Below, in pieces: positions 36,458-45,358 of a stretch of 64,000 nt of DNA. This DNA comes from Thermomicrobiales bacterium. Lineage in GTDB: Bacteria; Chloroflexota; Chloroflexia; Thermomicrobiales; UBA6265. The position numbers were made by a program, and so were the translations under genes. The stretch is from positions 1-64,000 of the forward strand of contig JAMLHN010000007.1 in the NCBI GenBank assembly GCA_023957115.1, written 5' to 3'. Under the pieces are notes generated by a model. It ran no database searches, had not been told where the DNA came from, and was given only the letters and a program-made list of their open reading frames with translations. Each line of letters opens with the position of its first letter. The first letter of the stretch is position 1.

Positions 36458-39367
36458 ATGCAAAGTCCCAGAAGAATAGGGTTTTCACGGCTCATACCGT
36501 TGCTGCTCGTGCTCCTGGCACTGGCGGCTCCTGTTGCGTCCCCGATCATTTCCGGGACAACGGGAAGCAACAGTAACCTTGCCATGGCGGAGGACGTGCA
36601 AGATCGCGATGGCGATCTGATTGCCGACGTCGACGATCCCTGTCCCGATGACAAGGACAATCAATGTCAGGTTGAACAGGCACAGGAGCAAAGCTCGGAA
36701 CAGGAGTCCGCGCCCCAGGTTGCGGATCGTGACTTCGATGGCATTGCCGATGCGCTCGATGAATGTCCCGACGATGCCTCCAATACCTGCAACCTGCCGT
36801 CCGATCGTGACTTCGACGGCATCCCGGACGCCAGTGACGAATGTCCGGACGACGCTTCCAACCAGTGCAACATCCAGCCTGAGCCGCCCCTCGATTCCGA
36901 TGGGGACGGGTTTGCGGACGTTTCCGACAATTGCGCCTCGATTGCCAATCCGGATCAGCTCGATTCGGACGGCGACGGCGTCGGTGACGCGTGTGACGAC
37001 GCGTACGTGCCGCTGCCCACCGATACCGACGCAGACTCAGTGCCGGACGATATCGACAATTGCCCAAGCGTTGCCAATCCGGATCAGCTCGATTCGGATG
37101 GAGACGGCGTTGGAGACATTTGTTCGGCCCCGCCGGTTGTCGGAACCGAGGCCGTTGGTACGCTGATTCCGCTCACGACAACGCCCACGCCGACCGAAGA
37201 GATGGTCATGGCTGCCGCGGATACGCCGACGCCGCCACCCAACACCATGGTGCTCATTGGTTGCACCATTCCATCGATCAATAATCCGGATGTCCGGGAA
37301 GTCAATACGACCGTCTTTGCGTCTCCAGGCTGGACGGTGACCTCGATCCAGATCGATGTCTACAACTTGAACGGAACGACGGTGGCCTACACACAGAACC
37401 CACCCCCGCCCTACGCACTGCCCTATTTCTACAGTTCCGGTTATGGGGCATTTGGCGGCATTCGAACCACTGCGGTCTATCAAGACAATAACGATCCCAG
37501 TCGATCCGCGCAGATTGTCAACTATGGACGGTGCGTTCCAGAGCCAACGCCAACTCCGACTCCAAGCAACACGGCGACCAGGACTCCCACGCCGAGCAAC
37601 ACACCGACGAGCACGCGGACGCGTACGAGCACGCCGACTCCGAGCAATACGCGCACGGCCACGGCAACGCGCACGGTTACCTTGACGCCGTCGATCACCC
37701 TGACGCCGTCGATTACCCTGACGCCATCGCGTACCGCAACGCGGACCGCTACCCGAACGCGCACCGCAACGCGGACCGCAACGGCGACGCGCACCGCTAC
37801 GCGTACCCCAACGATTACACGGACGCCCACGATCACGCTGACGCCGTCGCGTACCGCGACCGGTACCGCTACCCGGACGCGCACCGCGACGCGCACGGCC
37901 ACGGCAACGCGAACCGTTACCCCAACGCCGTCGATCACGCGGACGCCAACGATCACCCTGACGCCATCTCAAACGGCAACGCGGACCGCTACCCGAACGC
38001 AAACGGCGACGCGGACCGCAACGGCGACGGCGACGATTACCTTGACGCCAACGATCACGCTAACGCCGACAGCATCCAATACGCCGACCAGCTCTGCGAC
38101 GCGTACGGCGACCAGCACATCGACTCCGTCGAGGACACCGACGGCTACGCCTTCATCGACCCCATCGCTCCCCGACGGGACGTTGATCGTGCAGTGTTCC
38201 ACCATCGTGCCAGGATCGACGTACTTCTACTCGGTCACTGCGTTCCCAATTCCTGGGCAGGATTTCCCACCGCCACATATTTTCGTGACGTTGCTGAATC
38301 TCAACGGTCAGTTCGAGTACCCGGCGCCACAGCCATCTACGGACACCATGAACCGGCAGTTCACTGGACCGTATCTCCAGGTTTGGGCCAACGCCATCTA
38401 CTACGACCAGTCGGGCAATGTCTTCGGTGTCGCGAACGGAGTGCTCATCTGTGACTCCGCGGTGACGACTTGGACGCCGACGGTGACGCTCACTCCGTCT
38501 CTAACACCGACGGTTACGATGACGCCGACCCAGACCAACACGGCCACCAGTACGGCGACGAACACGGCCACCAATACGCCGACGAATACGGCCACCAATA
38601 CGGCGACGAATACGGCCACCAACACGGCGACGAATACGGCCACCAATACGGCGACGAATACGGCTACCAACACGGCGACGAATACGGCCACGAACACGCC
38701 AACGGAGACGCCGACCAACACGCCGACGAGTACGTCGACCAATACGGCCACGAACACGGCGACCAACACGCCGACAAGTACGGCCACCAGCACGGCGACA
38801 AACACGGCCACCAGCACGGCGACAAACACGGCCACCAGTACGGCGACGAACACGGCTACCAACACGGCGACGAACACGGCTACCAATACGCCGACGAGCA
38901 CGGCCACCAATACACCGACGAATACGGCGACGAACACGGCCACGAACACGCCAACGGAGACCCCGACAAACACGCCGACCAATACAGCGACGAACACGCC
39001 GACGGAGACTCCGACCAATACGCCGACAAGTACGGCCACGAATACGCCGACGAACACGCCGACGCGGACACCGGAGATCATCCCGCCGACGATGACGCCG
39101 ACCAATACGGTGACGAACACGGCCACCAATACGCCGACGAACGCGGCGACGATGACACCAACGGTCAGCGCTTCGCTGACTCCGTGGAGGACGCATACCC
39201 CCGGTCCGAAACCGACGGGCAGCGTAGTCCCTGGCTTCCCGGATACGGGATCGGGTGGAAGCGGATCTGGAGCCGGGAATCCTGGCGCACTGTTGTTCGT
39301 GCTGCTGACCAGCTCGATTGCATTGCTGGGATTGCGAGTTCGTCACGCGCCGAAACGACGTACGTAG
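36458..39367 (+). CDS. FPDTG-anchored surface protein with TSP3 calcium repeats and Thr-rich stalks
   Basis: A 969-residue paralogue of the preceding protein. After a signal peptide (LIPLLLVLLALAAPVASP), residues 48-222 hold about six thrombospondin type 3-like repeats (DRDFDGIADALDECPDD, LDSDGDGVGDAC), which bind calcium in other proteins. A first small domain runs from MVLIGCTIP to YGRCVPEP (263-359), then a Thr/Arg/Pro stalk (360-570), a second small domain from LIVQCSTI to VANGVLICD (570-668), then a very long TNTATNTPTNT stalk (670-905). The C-terminus has FPDTG (927-931), a hydrophobic helix and RHAPKRRT, a sortase signal variant. ATG 36458 starts the signal peptide; its ribosome site is weak. 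Confidence 0.83.
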   Translation: MQSPRRIGFSRLIPLLLVLLALAAPVASPIISGTTGSNSNLAMAEDVQDRDGDLIADVDDPCPDDKDNQCQVEQAQEQSSEQESAPQVADRDFDGIADALDECPDDASNTCNLPSDRDFDGIPDASDECPDDASNQCNIQPEPPLDSDGDGFADVSDNCASIANPDQLDSDGDGVGDACDDAYVPLPTDTDADSVPDDIDNCPSVANPDQLDSDGDGVGDICSAPPVVGTEAVGTLIPLTTTPTPTEEMVMAAADTPTPPPNTMVLIGCTIPSINNPDVREVNTTVFASPGWTVTSIQIDVYNLNGTTVAYTQNPPPPYALPYFYSSGYGAFGGIRTTAVYQDNNDPSRSAQIVNYGRCVPEPTPTPTPSNTATRTPTPSNTPTSTRTRTSTPTPSNTRTATATRTVTLTPSITLTPSITLTPSRTATRTATRTRTATRTATATRTATRTPTITRTPTITLTPSRTATGTATRTRTATRTATATRTVTPTPSITRTPTITLTPSQTATRTATRTQTATRTATATATITLTPTITLTPTASNTPTSSATRTATSTSTPSRTPTATPSSTPSLPDGTLIVQCSTIVPGSTYFYSVTAFPIPGQDFPPPHIFVTLLNLNGQFEYPAPQPSTDTMNRQFTGPYLQVWANAIYYDQSGNVFGVANGVLICDSAVTTWTPTVTLTPSLTPTVTMTPTQTNTATSTATNTATNTPTNTATNTATNTATNTATNTATNTATNTATNTATNTATNTPTETPTNTPTSTSTNTATNTATNTPTSTATSTATNTATSTATNTATSTATNTATNTATNTATNTPTSTATNTPTNTATNTATNTPTETPTNTPTNTATNTPTETPTNTPTSTATNTPTNTPTRTPEIIPPTMTPTNTVTNTATNTPTNAATMTPTVSASLTPWRTHTPGPKPTGSVVPGFPDTGSGGSGSGAGNPGALLFVLLTSSIALLGLRVRHAPKRRT
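38521..39170 (+). repeat. Low-complexity tandem DNA repeat encoding the TNT stalk
   Basis: The DNA is built of near-repeats of ACGAACACGGCC and ACCAATACGGCG, a period of 12 bases giving the peptide TNTA or TNTP. A similar but shorter tract lies at about 35220-35580 in the preceding gene. Such tracts expand and contract by slippage or recombination. They create long false open frames on the other strand and in frame +2, which were rejected. Confidence 0.85.
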
Positions 39368-39394
39368 GCAATTCGCCCCATAGCGCTCGCGAAA

Positions 39395-39431
39395 AACAGG
39401 GCCGTTCCTTCTTTTGAAGGACGGCCCTGTT
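39395..39431. terminator. Bidirectional stem-loop terminator
   Basis: AACAGGGCCGTTCCTTC pairs with GAAGGACGGCCCTGTT (one unpaired base) around a TTTT loop, between the converging surface gene and TIM-barrel/DUF309 gene. Confidence 0.82.
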
Positions 39432-39477
39432 CGTTCAGGAAGTCAATCGACCGATATCGGAGTCGAGACGTCGCCGG

Positions 39478-40659
39478 TCAGTCGATTTGAATGGACGGAA
39501 AGATCAGGACGAGCGGGGCAGTGGTCGGACTGGACAACCGGCGGTCTATATCGGCAAGCACCATCGCGCTCTGGTCCCAAAGCTTCTGCGTGTCGATGCC
39601 AAGACAGCCGGGAAGAAAGCGGCCGAGCTTGTCGAGCCCGTCGGCCAGCAGAAGCCGTGCGCCGCGGAGATTGCCATTGCTGGCATGGTGGAATCCCACG
39701 CCGATTTGCAGAATGCCCTGATACAGATCGCGGATCTCACCGGATTCCGCGTGCCATTCGTGCTCGATTTCCTCATGGCATTCGTAATAGAGCCCTTCGT
39801 TGAAGAGGTGAATTCCTTCGATCAACCCGGCTGGCGGTTGAGAACCGCACTCGATCGGCCCGGCATCGACCTGGGCGATGATGGGCTCCAGAAGCGCCCG
39901 TACCGCCGCAACGCTCCGGGCGGGATTCGACCGGGCTACCGACTCCAGCATCAACGGCCCATCGAAGCCGGCATTGTGGATTGCACGGAGTATCGCGGAC
40001 CAGGGCAGGGTGCCATCTCCGGGTGGAAGGCTCCCCGTGCGACGCCCCTCGCTATCGAAGTCATGTAGATGGGCGCTGAACAGTTTTCCCCGCATCTGCC
40101 GCAGCAGCAACATGGGATTAGCGCCAGCCGCCGCGGCAGCGTACGGATCGAAGGCGTACCCGACGCCGCTGGGCAGGCGTGGACCGATCTCCATGAGATC
40201 GCGCAACGTGGACAGCATCATGACCGAGGTATTCTCGATGGCGAGCCGGATGCCGGCATTTTGGCAGCGACAATCGAGCTCATAGAGAACCTCGAGAAAG
40301 GGATCGAACCCCGCTTCGATTGGGTACTCGGCCCGCATCGGCCCCTGCCAGATGACGGTCTTCGCGCCGATCTGAGCGGCGCCGGCAATGGCTCGATCGA
40401 AGTTTTCCCACGCTTCGGTCACCACCGCTCGGTCCGGATCGAACGCGCGGTGCTCGTTTGGCTCCAGATGCACGACGTCGATCGACACACCCGCTGTCCG
40501 TGCAGCTTGCCCGCATGCCCGAAACGCCGCTTCGGTGTAGTGACGCCGGTGATAGAGCGTGAGCTCGGCATGCGTAAACCCAAGTATGCCGATGGCGGTC
40601 AATGCCGCGATGGGGGAAAGCTGTGGATAGAACCCGTTCGTCGAACAGCCGATGAACAT
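39478..40659 (-). CDS. Sugar isomerase/epimerase-type TIM barrel fused to a DUF309 domain
   Basis: A 393-residue fusion. Residues 1-265 form an AP-endonuclease-2/xylose-isomerase-like TIM barrel (GFTHAELTLYH, LAIENTSVMM, VGYAFDPYAAAAAG, FSAHLHDFDSEG, PLMLESVARSNP) with the Glu, Asp and His residues that usually bind a divalent metal. Residues about 285-360 match DUF309: LFNEGLYYECHEEIEHEWH, then LYQGILQIGVGFHHASNGNLRGARLLL. DUF309 proteins are normally free-standing and their function is unknown. The fusion suggests they act on the same small molecule, which is an inference. It is divergent from smc, with 198 bases between. Confidence 0.87.
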   Translation of the reverse strand: MFIGCSTNGFYPQLSPIAALTAIGILGFTHAELTLYHRRHYTEAAFRACGQAARTAGVSIDVVHLEPNEHRAFDPDRAVVTEAWENFDRAIAGAAQIGAKTVIWQGPMRAEYPIEAGFDPFLEVLYELDCRCQNAGIRLAIENTSVMMLSTLRDLMEIGPRLPSGVGYAFDPYAAAAAGANPMLLLRQMRGKLFSAHLHDFDSEGRRTGSLPPGDGTLPWSAILRAIHNAGFDGPLMLESVARSNPARSVAAVRALLEPIIAQVDAGPIECGSQPPAGLIEGIHLFNEGLYYECHEEIEHEWHAESGEIRDLYQGILQIGVGFHHASNGNLRGARLLLADGLDKLGRFLPGCLGIDTQKLWDQSAMVLADIDRRLSSPTTAPLVLIFPSIQID

Positions 40660-40857
40660 CGAACCCTCAAGCGTCAGGACGATTGCGTCTCGTGGGAAGG
40701 CGGACCCGGCATTGACGAATCGCGCGGGTCAGGCGCCGGACGCTTCATCGTGCCGCAGGTATCTCCTGTTTACCGTGCATTGTGACGCACAGGCAGGGGG
40801 TGGTACCATCGCCGTTCGATCGATCGCCTCGCAGTCTGGATCCGAGTACGCCCCGCA

Positions 40858-43800
40858 ATGACTGAGCCCAAGGCACCACCGCGCCTGACAAAGCTGGAGC
40901 TGCACGGGTTCAAGAGTTTTGCCAACCGCACCACATTTCTCTTCGAGCCCGGCATCACGGCCATCATCGGTCCCAATGGCAGCGGCAAATCGAACATTTC
41001 CGACGGAGTCCGTTGGGTGCTCGGCGAGCAGAGTCACTCCCTGCTTCGGAGCAAGAAGACCGAAGATGTCATCTTTGCCGGTGGGAATGGGAAAGCACCG
41101 GGAGGCTTTGCAGAGGTCACGGTAACCTTCGACAATTCCACCGGCTGGCTGCCAATCGAATTTTCCGAGGTGACCGTCACCCGGAGGTCGTTGCGATCCG
41201 GGGAGAACCAGTTCCTCATCAACGGGCGCAAGGTCAGACTGAAGGATATCCACCACCTGACGGCTTCACTGGGGCAGTCGTACACCGTCGTCGGCCAGGG
41301 ATTGGTCGACGCCGCGCTCAGCCAGCGGGCCGAAGAACGACGCGGGCTCTTCGAGCATGCGGCGGATCTGGCCGGGTTGCAGCTGAAAGCGTCAGAAGCC
41401 GAACGGAATCTCAACGACGCTCGCAACAATGCCGATCGCATCGCTGATCTCCTTGCCGAAGTCGAACCACGTCTTCGCACGCTCGAGCGAGCCGCCAAAC
41501 AGGCGCGTGAGTGGCAAGGCGTTCACGACCGGCTCACGACGATCGAACAAGCGTATTTCAAGGAGTTGCTGATCGACGTCGGGGAACGCCTCGAACGGGC
41601 TGAGGCGGCGAGTCAGATGGAGGGCTCGCGGTTGGGGAGCGCCCAATCCGCGGTCGATGCTGCCCTCGAACAACTGGACGATGCCCGCGAGCTTGCTGGA
41701 ATGACGCAGGCAGCGTTCTCCCGTCAAAGTGCACATCTGCGCTCGATCTCGGAGCAAGCCCAACAATTGGCGCACGAACGTGATCTGGCCGCCGAGCGGA
41801 TCGCTGCCATCGACCGGCGCCGCGAAGATCTGATCGAGGGGCAGCGTGGGCTGGAAACACGCGCAGTCGAGCTCGAACGTGAGATTGCGGCGGTGCAGAC
41901 GACGATCGACACCCTCTCGGCGGGCGGCGAGACGTCGCAGCGCACGATTGCCGAGCTCGAGCGGGACGTTCTGAGAGCTCGCGAGGCCCGTCAGGCGCGC
42001 GAGCGGCAACGGCAGCAGCTCGCGGCCGCGTTGTCCGATTTGGAGCGTCGCGTTGCCGACGGCGAGCGTGCCGTGCAGATCGGCGCGGAACGTCGCGCGG
42101 CTCTTCAGGGCGAGCGCGAGCGCCAGGCCAGCCAGGGTCAGGAACAACGTGCGCGGCTTGCCCAGCTGCGCGCCGAGCTCGAGACGATCGAGCGCGATGG
42201 TCGTTCCGCCTCCGACGAGCTGGATGCTGCCCAGGCGGCACTGGCGGCCGCGCAGGCAGCCGTCGATACCACGGCAGGCAGCCATGAGCAGCTTCAGGCT
42301 GAGCTGGCCACGCTCCGAGAGGAACGATCGCGGGCCAGGGCTCAGCTCGACGCACTCAAGCGCATTCAGGAAAGCGGCGCTGGGCTTTACTCCGGCGTTC
42401 GCGCGGTGCTTTCCGCTGTCCAATCCGGGAAGCTGGGGGGTATCGAGGGGACGGTTGCTGAGCTGATCCAACTCCCGACTCGTTACGAGACCGCGATGGA
42501 GGTGGCGCTTGGCGCCCACGTCCAGGACATCGTCGTACGCCGGTGGGCCGATGCCGAGGCGGCTATTGCGCTTCTGAAGAAGACGCGAGCCGGCCGGGCC
42601 ACCTTCCAACCGCTGGAGACCGTTCGCAGCGGCAACACCACGCGACCGCGCGATCTCGACGGAATCAGCGGCGTGCACGGCATTGCCGCAGAGCTGGTCA
42701 CCGTTGCCCCCGAGCATCAGGTGGTCGCCACCGCGCTGCTTGGACGGACCGTTGTGGTCGAAGATCTCGCCGCCGCGCGGGCGTTGCTCGGTCGTCTGCC
42801 GGGTGGTTGGACCACGGTCACCCTGGCCGGCGAGATCGCTCGGTCGGGCGGATCGGTCACTGGTGGATCCCACGTACGAGAGAATGGCATGCTCACCCGG
42901 GAGCGTGAGCTTCGCGAGCTGCCGGAAACGATTGTCGCGCTCGATGCCAGAATCGACTATGCCCGAACGTCGCTCGAATCCGCGGCCACGCAGCTCTCGG
43001 ACGCACGGGCCACGGCTCGCGAGCTCGATCGGAACCGACTCGAACAGGAAGCCCGCCTGCGCGAGCTCGGCAGTCAGCAACGTCGCCTGGCTGGGTGGCT
43101 CCAGGAACAGGAATCCCGGCACGGAGACGACGAGAGCCGCCAATCCGAGGCCGATGCGCGTATTGCCGAGCTGGATGCGACCCGGATTCGGCTCGAGCGT
43201 GAGCTGAAGGAACTCGAACCGGCACTGATTCAAGCACGTGCCGGCCATCAACGGATCGTGGATGAGCTGAATCGCGACGCGGACCGGCTTCGGGAATTGG
43301 AACAACGGCTGGCGAGCGCCCTTCAAGAGCGTGCCGTCCTGGACGAGCGCTTCCGGGCCGAACGTCGACAGATGTCGTCCCTTGTCGCCCAGCAAACGAC
43401 CCTCTCCGAACAGCTCACTCAGCGGCTCGAGCGAGCGTCTGCCTTTGACGGCGAGCGTGGCGAGATCGAACGCCATCTCCGCCAGCTTTCCGAGGACGCG
43501 GCTACGGCGGACACCGAGCGCCAGCGCCTAACCGCGGAACAAGCTCCCACCGAACGCGCCATGCGGGAAGCCGCCGCCACCGTTGTCGAATGCGAGCAGC
43601 AGCTCGAAGCGGCCCGGCAACGGCTGATGCAAGTCGATCGCGAGCGGGGAAGCGCGACCGTCGTGCTCGAACGGTATCGTGGTGAGATGGCGACCGTACG
43701 CCAGCGCATCGCGGACGATCTCGAGCTCGAAGAGCCCGCAGACCTGTTGCATCAGCAGGTCGAAGAGCTGGACATCGATATGATCGAGGCTGAACGGGAG

Positions 43801-44439
43801 ATCGGCCGGCTCAAGGAGCGCCTGCGCCGGGTTGGTTACATCGGGGACGAGGCCGTGCAGGAATTCGAGCGAGAATCGGAGCGGCATCGCTTCCTCAGCA
43901 CCCAGCTCGAAGACGTGCTGACCGCATCCGGTTCTCTGCGTGAGCTGCTGGACGATTTGCGCGGCACCATGCAGCGGCGTTTCGAAGAGACTTTTACCCG
44001 CGTGGCCAGGGAATTTTCGACGGCGTTCACCACGCTCTTCGGTGGCGGTACGGCGAAGCTGATCCTGATCGACAATGAGAATGGCGGTCCCGCGGGCGTC
44101 GACATCGTGGCGCAACCGCCCGGCAAACGGTTGCAATCGCTCGCGTTGCTCTCCGGAGGCGAGCGCGCGCTGACCGCGGCGGCGCTCCTTTTTGCCATTC
44201 TGAAGGTGAATCCATCCCCATTTGTGTTGCTCGATGAGGTCGATGCGGCGCTCGACGAAGCGAATGTGGTGCGTTTCCGCGAGCGGTTACAACAATTGGC
44301 CAACGATACGCAGGCGATCATCATTACCCACAACCGTGGAACCATCGAGGTTGCCGATTCGCTCTACGGCGTCAGCATGCGCGAGGATGGTGTTTCCACC
44401 GTCCTTTCCATGCGCATGGCCGGTTCCCTGGCGGGATAA
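40858..44439 (+). CDS. smc: Chromosome segregation protein SMC
   Basis: A 1193-residue SMC ATPase that, with ScpA and ScpB, organises and separates the chromosome. The N-terminal ATPase half has Walker A GPNGSGKSN (residues 38-46). Long coiled coils run at about 170-500 and 680-1010 around a hinge at about 510-650 (GGIEGTVAELIQLPTRYE to GGSVTGGSHVRENG). The C-terminal half has the signature LLSGGERALTAAALLFA near 1098 and Walker B FVLLDEVDAALDEAN. Length and order are normal. It is well placed in a single gene unit; scpA and scpB are not nearby. The start ATG 40858 agrees with the family N-terminus. Confidence 0.97.
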   Translation: MTEPKAPPRLTKLELHGFKSFANRTTFLFEPGITAIIGPNGSGKSNISDGVRWVLGEQSHSLLRSKKTEDVIFAGGNGKAPGGFAEVTVTFDNSTGWLPIEFSEVTVTRRSLRSGENQFLINGRKVRLKDIHHLTASLGQSYTVVGQGLVDAALSQRAEERRGLFEHAADLAGLQLKASEAERNLNDARNNADRIADLLAEVEPRLRTLERAAKQAREWQGVHDRLTTIEQAYFKELLIDVGERLERAEAASQMEGSRLGSAQSAVDAALEQLDDARELAGMTQAAFSRQSAHLRSISEQAQQLAHERDLAAERIAAIDRRREDLIEGQRGLETRAVELEREIAAVQTTIDTLSAGGETSQRTIAELERDVLRAREARQARERQRQQLAAALSDLERRVADGERAVQIGAERRAALQGERERQASQGQEQRARLAQLRAELETIERDGRSASDELDAAQAALAAAQAAVDTTAGSHEQLQAELATLREERSRARAQLDALKRIQESGAGLYSGVRAVLSAVQSGKLGGIEGTVAELIQLPTRYETAMEVALGAHVQDIVVRRWADAEAAIALLKKTRAGRATFQPLETVRSGNTTRPRDLDGISGVHGIAAELVTVAPEHQVVATALLGRTVVVEDLAAARALLGRLPGGWTTVTLAGEIARSGGSVTGGSHVRENGMLTRERELRELPETIVALDARIDYARTSLESAATQLSDARATARELDRNRLEQEARLRELGSQQRRLAGWLQEQESRHGDDESRQSEADARIAELDATRIRLERELKELEPALIQARAGHQRIVDELNRDADRLRELEQRLASALQERAVLDERFRAERRQMSSLVAQQTTLSEQLTQRLERASAFDGERGEIERHLRQLSEDAATADTERQRLTAEQAPTERAMREAAATVVECEQQLEAARQRLMQVDRERGSATVVLERYRGEMATVRQRIADDLELEEPADLLHQQVEELDIDMIEAEREIGRLKERLRRVGYIGDEAVQEFERESERHRFLSTQLEDVLTASGSLRELLDDLRGTMQRRFEETFTRVAREFSTAFTTLFGGGTAKLILIDNENGGPAGVDIVAQPPGKRLQSLALLSGGERALTAAALLFAILKVNPSPFVLLDEVDAALDEANVVRFRERLQQLANDTQAIIITHNRGTIEVADSLYGVSMREDGVSTVLSMRMAGSLAG

Positions 44440-44544
44440 TCGACGTTCGTTTGCGGATCCTTCTTCCGAAGTACCGATTGTGTGCCGGCTTACGCGCGGT
44501 GACGAGCGGCGATTCTTGAACGATGTGCGGCTATCCTGCCTGCC

Positions 44545-44647
44545 CTCGGCGTCGTGTGGCGTAGTTGCAGGGCCTCCATGTCCTGATCCTCCGCTTGGGG
44601 ATCGGGTAGCCGCCGGCCCTGTGCCGGCGAAGCACCGCCGGCTACCC
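44545..44647. repeat. Composite dispersed repeat with hairpin after smc
   Basis: GCAGGGCCTCCATGTCCTG forms a small hairpin like the one at 18976. Then GGGTAGCCG at 44604-44612 pairs with CGGCTACCC at 44639-44647. It lies in the 280-base gap between smc and the converging YtxH genes, which has no other feature. Confidence 0.55.
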
Positions 44648-44718
44648 CATGTGCTGCTTGGTCGGAGCGGCGGTGAACCGATCATGCCCCGCCCTGCTGT
44701 GTTCACCCGGATTCGATA

Positions 44719-44868
44719 TCAGATCATCGCCAGGAGCGTATCCACGAAGCCCTTGAGCTTGTTGACGATCTTCGCTCTTGTTTCCTTGCCGCTCATCGGG
44801 GCGAACGCGACGCCCACGATCATGCCCCAGAAGAAATACTTGAAGCCGACGCGTGTCTTGCCGATCAT
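44719..44868 (-). CDS. Small YtxH-like membrane protein
   Basis: A 49-residue protein with a hydrophobic N-terminal segment (YFFWGMIVGVAFAP) and the YtxH-type motif APMSGKETRAKI, then a short helical tail. YtxH proteins are small membrane-associated proteins linked in Bacillus to general stress; the function is unclear. Its ATG overlaps the TGA of the upstream gene (ATGA), so the pair is translationally coupled. They share the GKxTRAxI motif and are likely duplicates. Confidence 0.75.
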   Translation of the reverse strand: MIGKTRVGFKYFFWGMIVGVAFAPMSGKETRAKIVNKLKGFVDTLLAMI

Positions 44869-45101
44869 GACCCCGCTTCTCCGTTCCATTCGGCCGGGTT
44901 TGCGGCCGTTGCATACCATTCCGGCGGCAGCGTCCGGTCTTGCTCCGGTTGCCAGACTTCCATGCCTGTCAGCCGAAAGAGCGAGTCTTCGACAGCCTCT
45001 TCGATACGGGCGCGCGTGGCCTTGCCTGAGCGGGGCGCGGTCCAGACGCCATAGGCGGCGCCGGCAATCGCGCCGATCATCGCACCCTTCCAAAACGCCA
45101 T
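44865..45101 (-). CDS. YtxH-like membrane protein, upstream partner
   Basis: A 78-residue protein with an N-terminal Gly/Ala-rich hydrophobic helix (WKGAMIGAIAGAAYGVWTAP) and the YtxH motif APRSGKATRARIEEAVED. The C-terminal 40 residues are soluble. It overlaps the next small gene by four bases and shares its motif, so the two products may act together at the membrane. I see no link to smc or the regulator on either side. Confidence 0.76.
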   Translation of the reverse strand: MAFWKGAMIGAIAGAAYGVWTAPRSGKATRARIEEAVEDSLFRLTGMEVWQPEQDRTLPPEWYATAANPAEWNGEAGS

Positions 45102-45162
45102 TCGGTGGAATCCTCTCTTGCGGGAACGGATGATTCGTCGAGCAAGTCTAGCAAACGAAGGA

Positions 45163-45275
45163 TTGGAATTTGGGATCTGGGAGGCGGGAACGAAGAGCTA
45201 CCGAGCATGACTGCCTACTCCCAACTCCCAGAGCCTTGCTCCCAGCTCCGCTCAGGACTCCAGACCCAGGACCTC
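45163..45275. repeat. Dispersed repeats upstream of the LuxR-type gene
   Basis: GGAATTTGGGATCTGGGAGG at about 45165 is followed by the inverted form CCCAACTCCCAGAGCC and GCTCAGGACTCCAGACCCAG. Together they resemble the paired repeats at 54482-54556. The rest of the 45102-45358 gap shows nothing further. Confidence 0.65.
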
Positions 45276-45358
45276 GTCAACAGTTATCCTGATATCCGAC
45301 CGGCAACGACGCCTCCTTCGACTCGCTGTTACCCAATGCATCGGACACCACGCTCGGA

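Noticed and set aside
38401..39129. Long minus-strand open frame of Val/Ala/Leu/Phe repeats
   Set aside because: It is the complement of the TNT-coding tract. The hydrophobic repeat results from the 12-base DNA repeat and has no ribosome site or family match.
38470..39417. Plus-strand open frame with HQHGDEYGHQYGDE repeats
   Set aside because: It is a frame-shifted reading of the same tandem repeat that codes for the Thr-rich stalk. The frame with the signal peptide and sorting motif is the real one.
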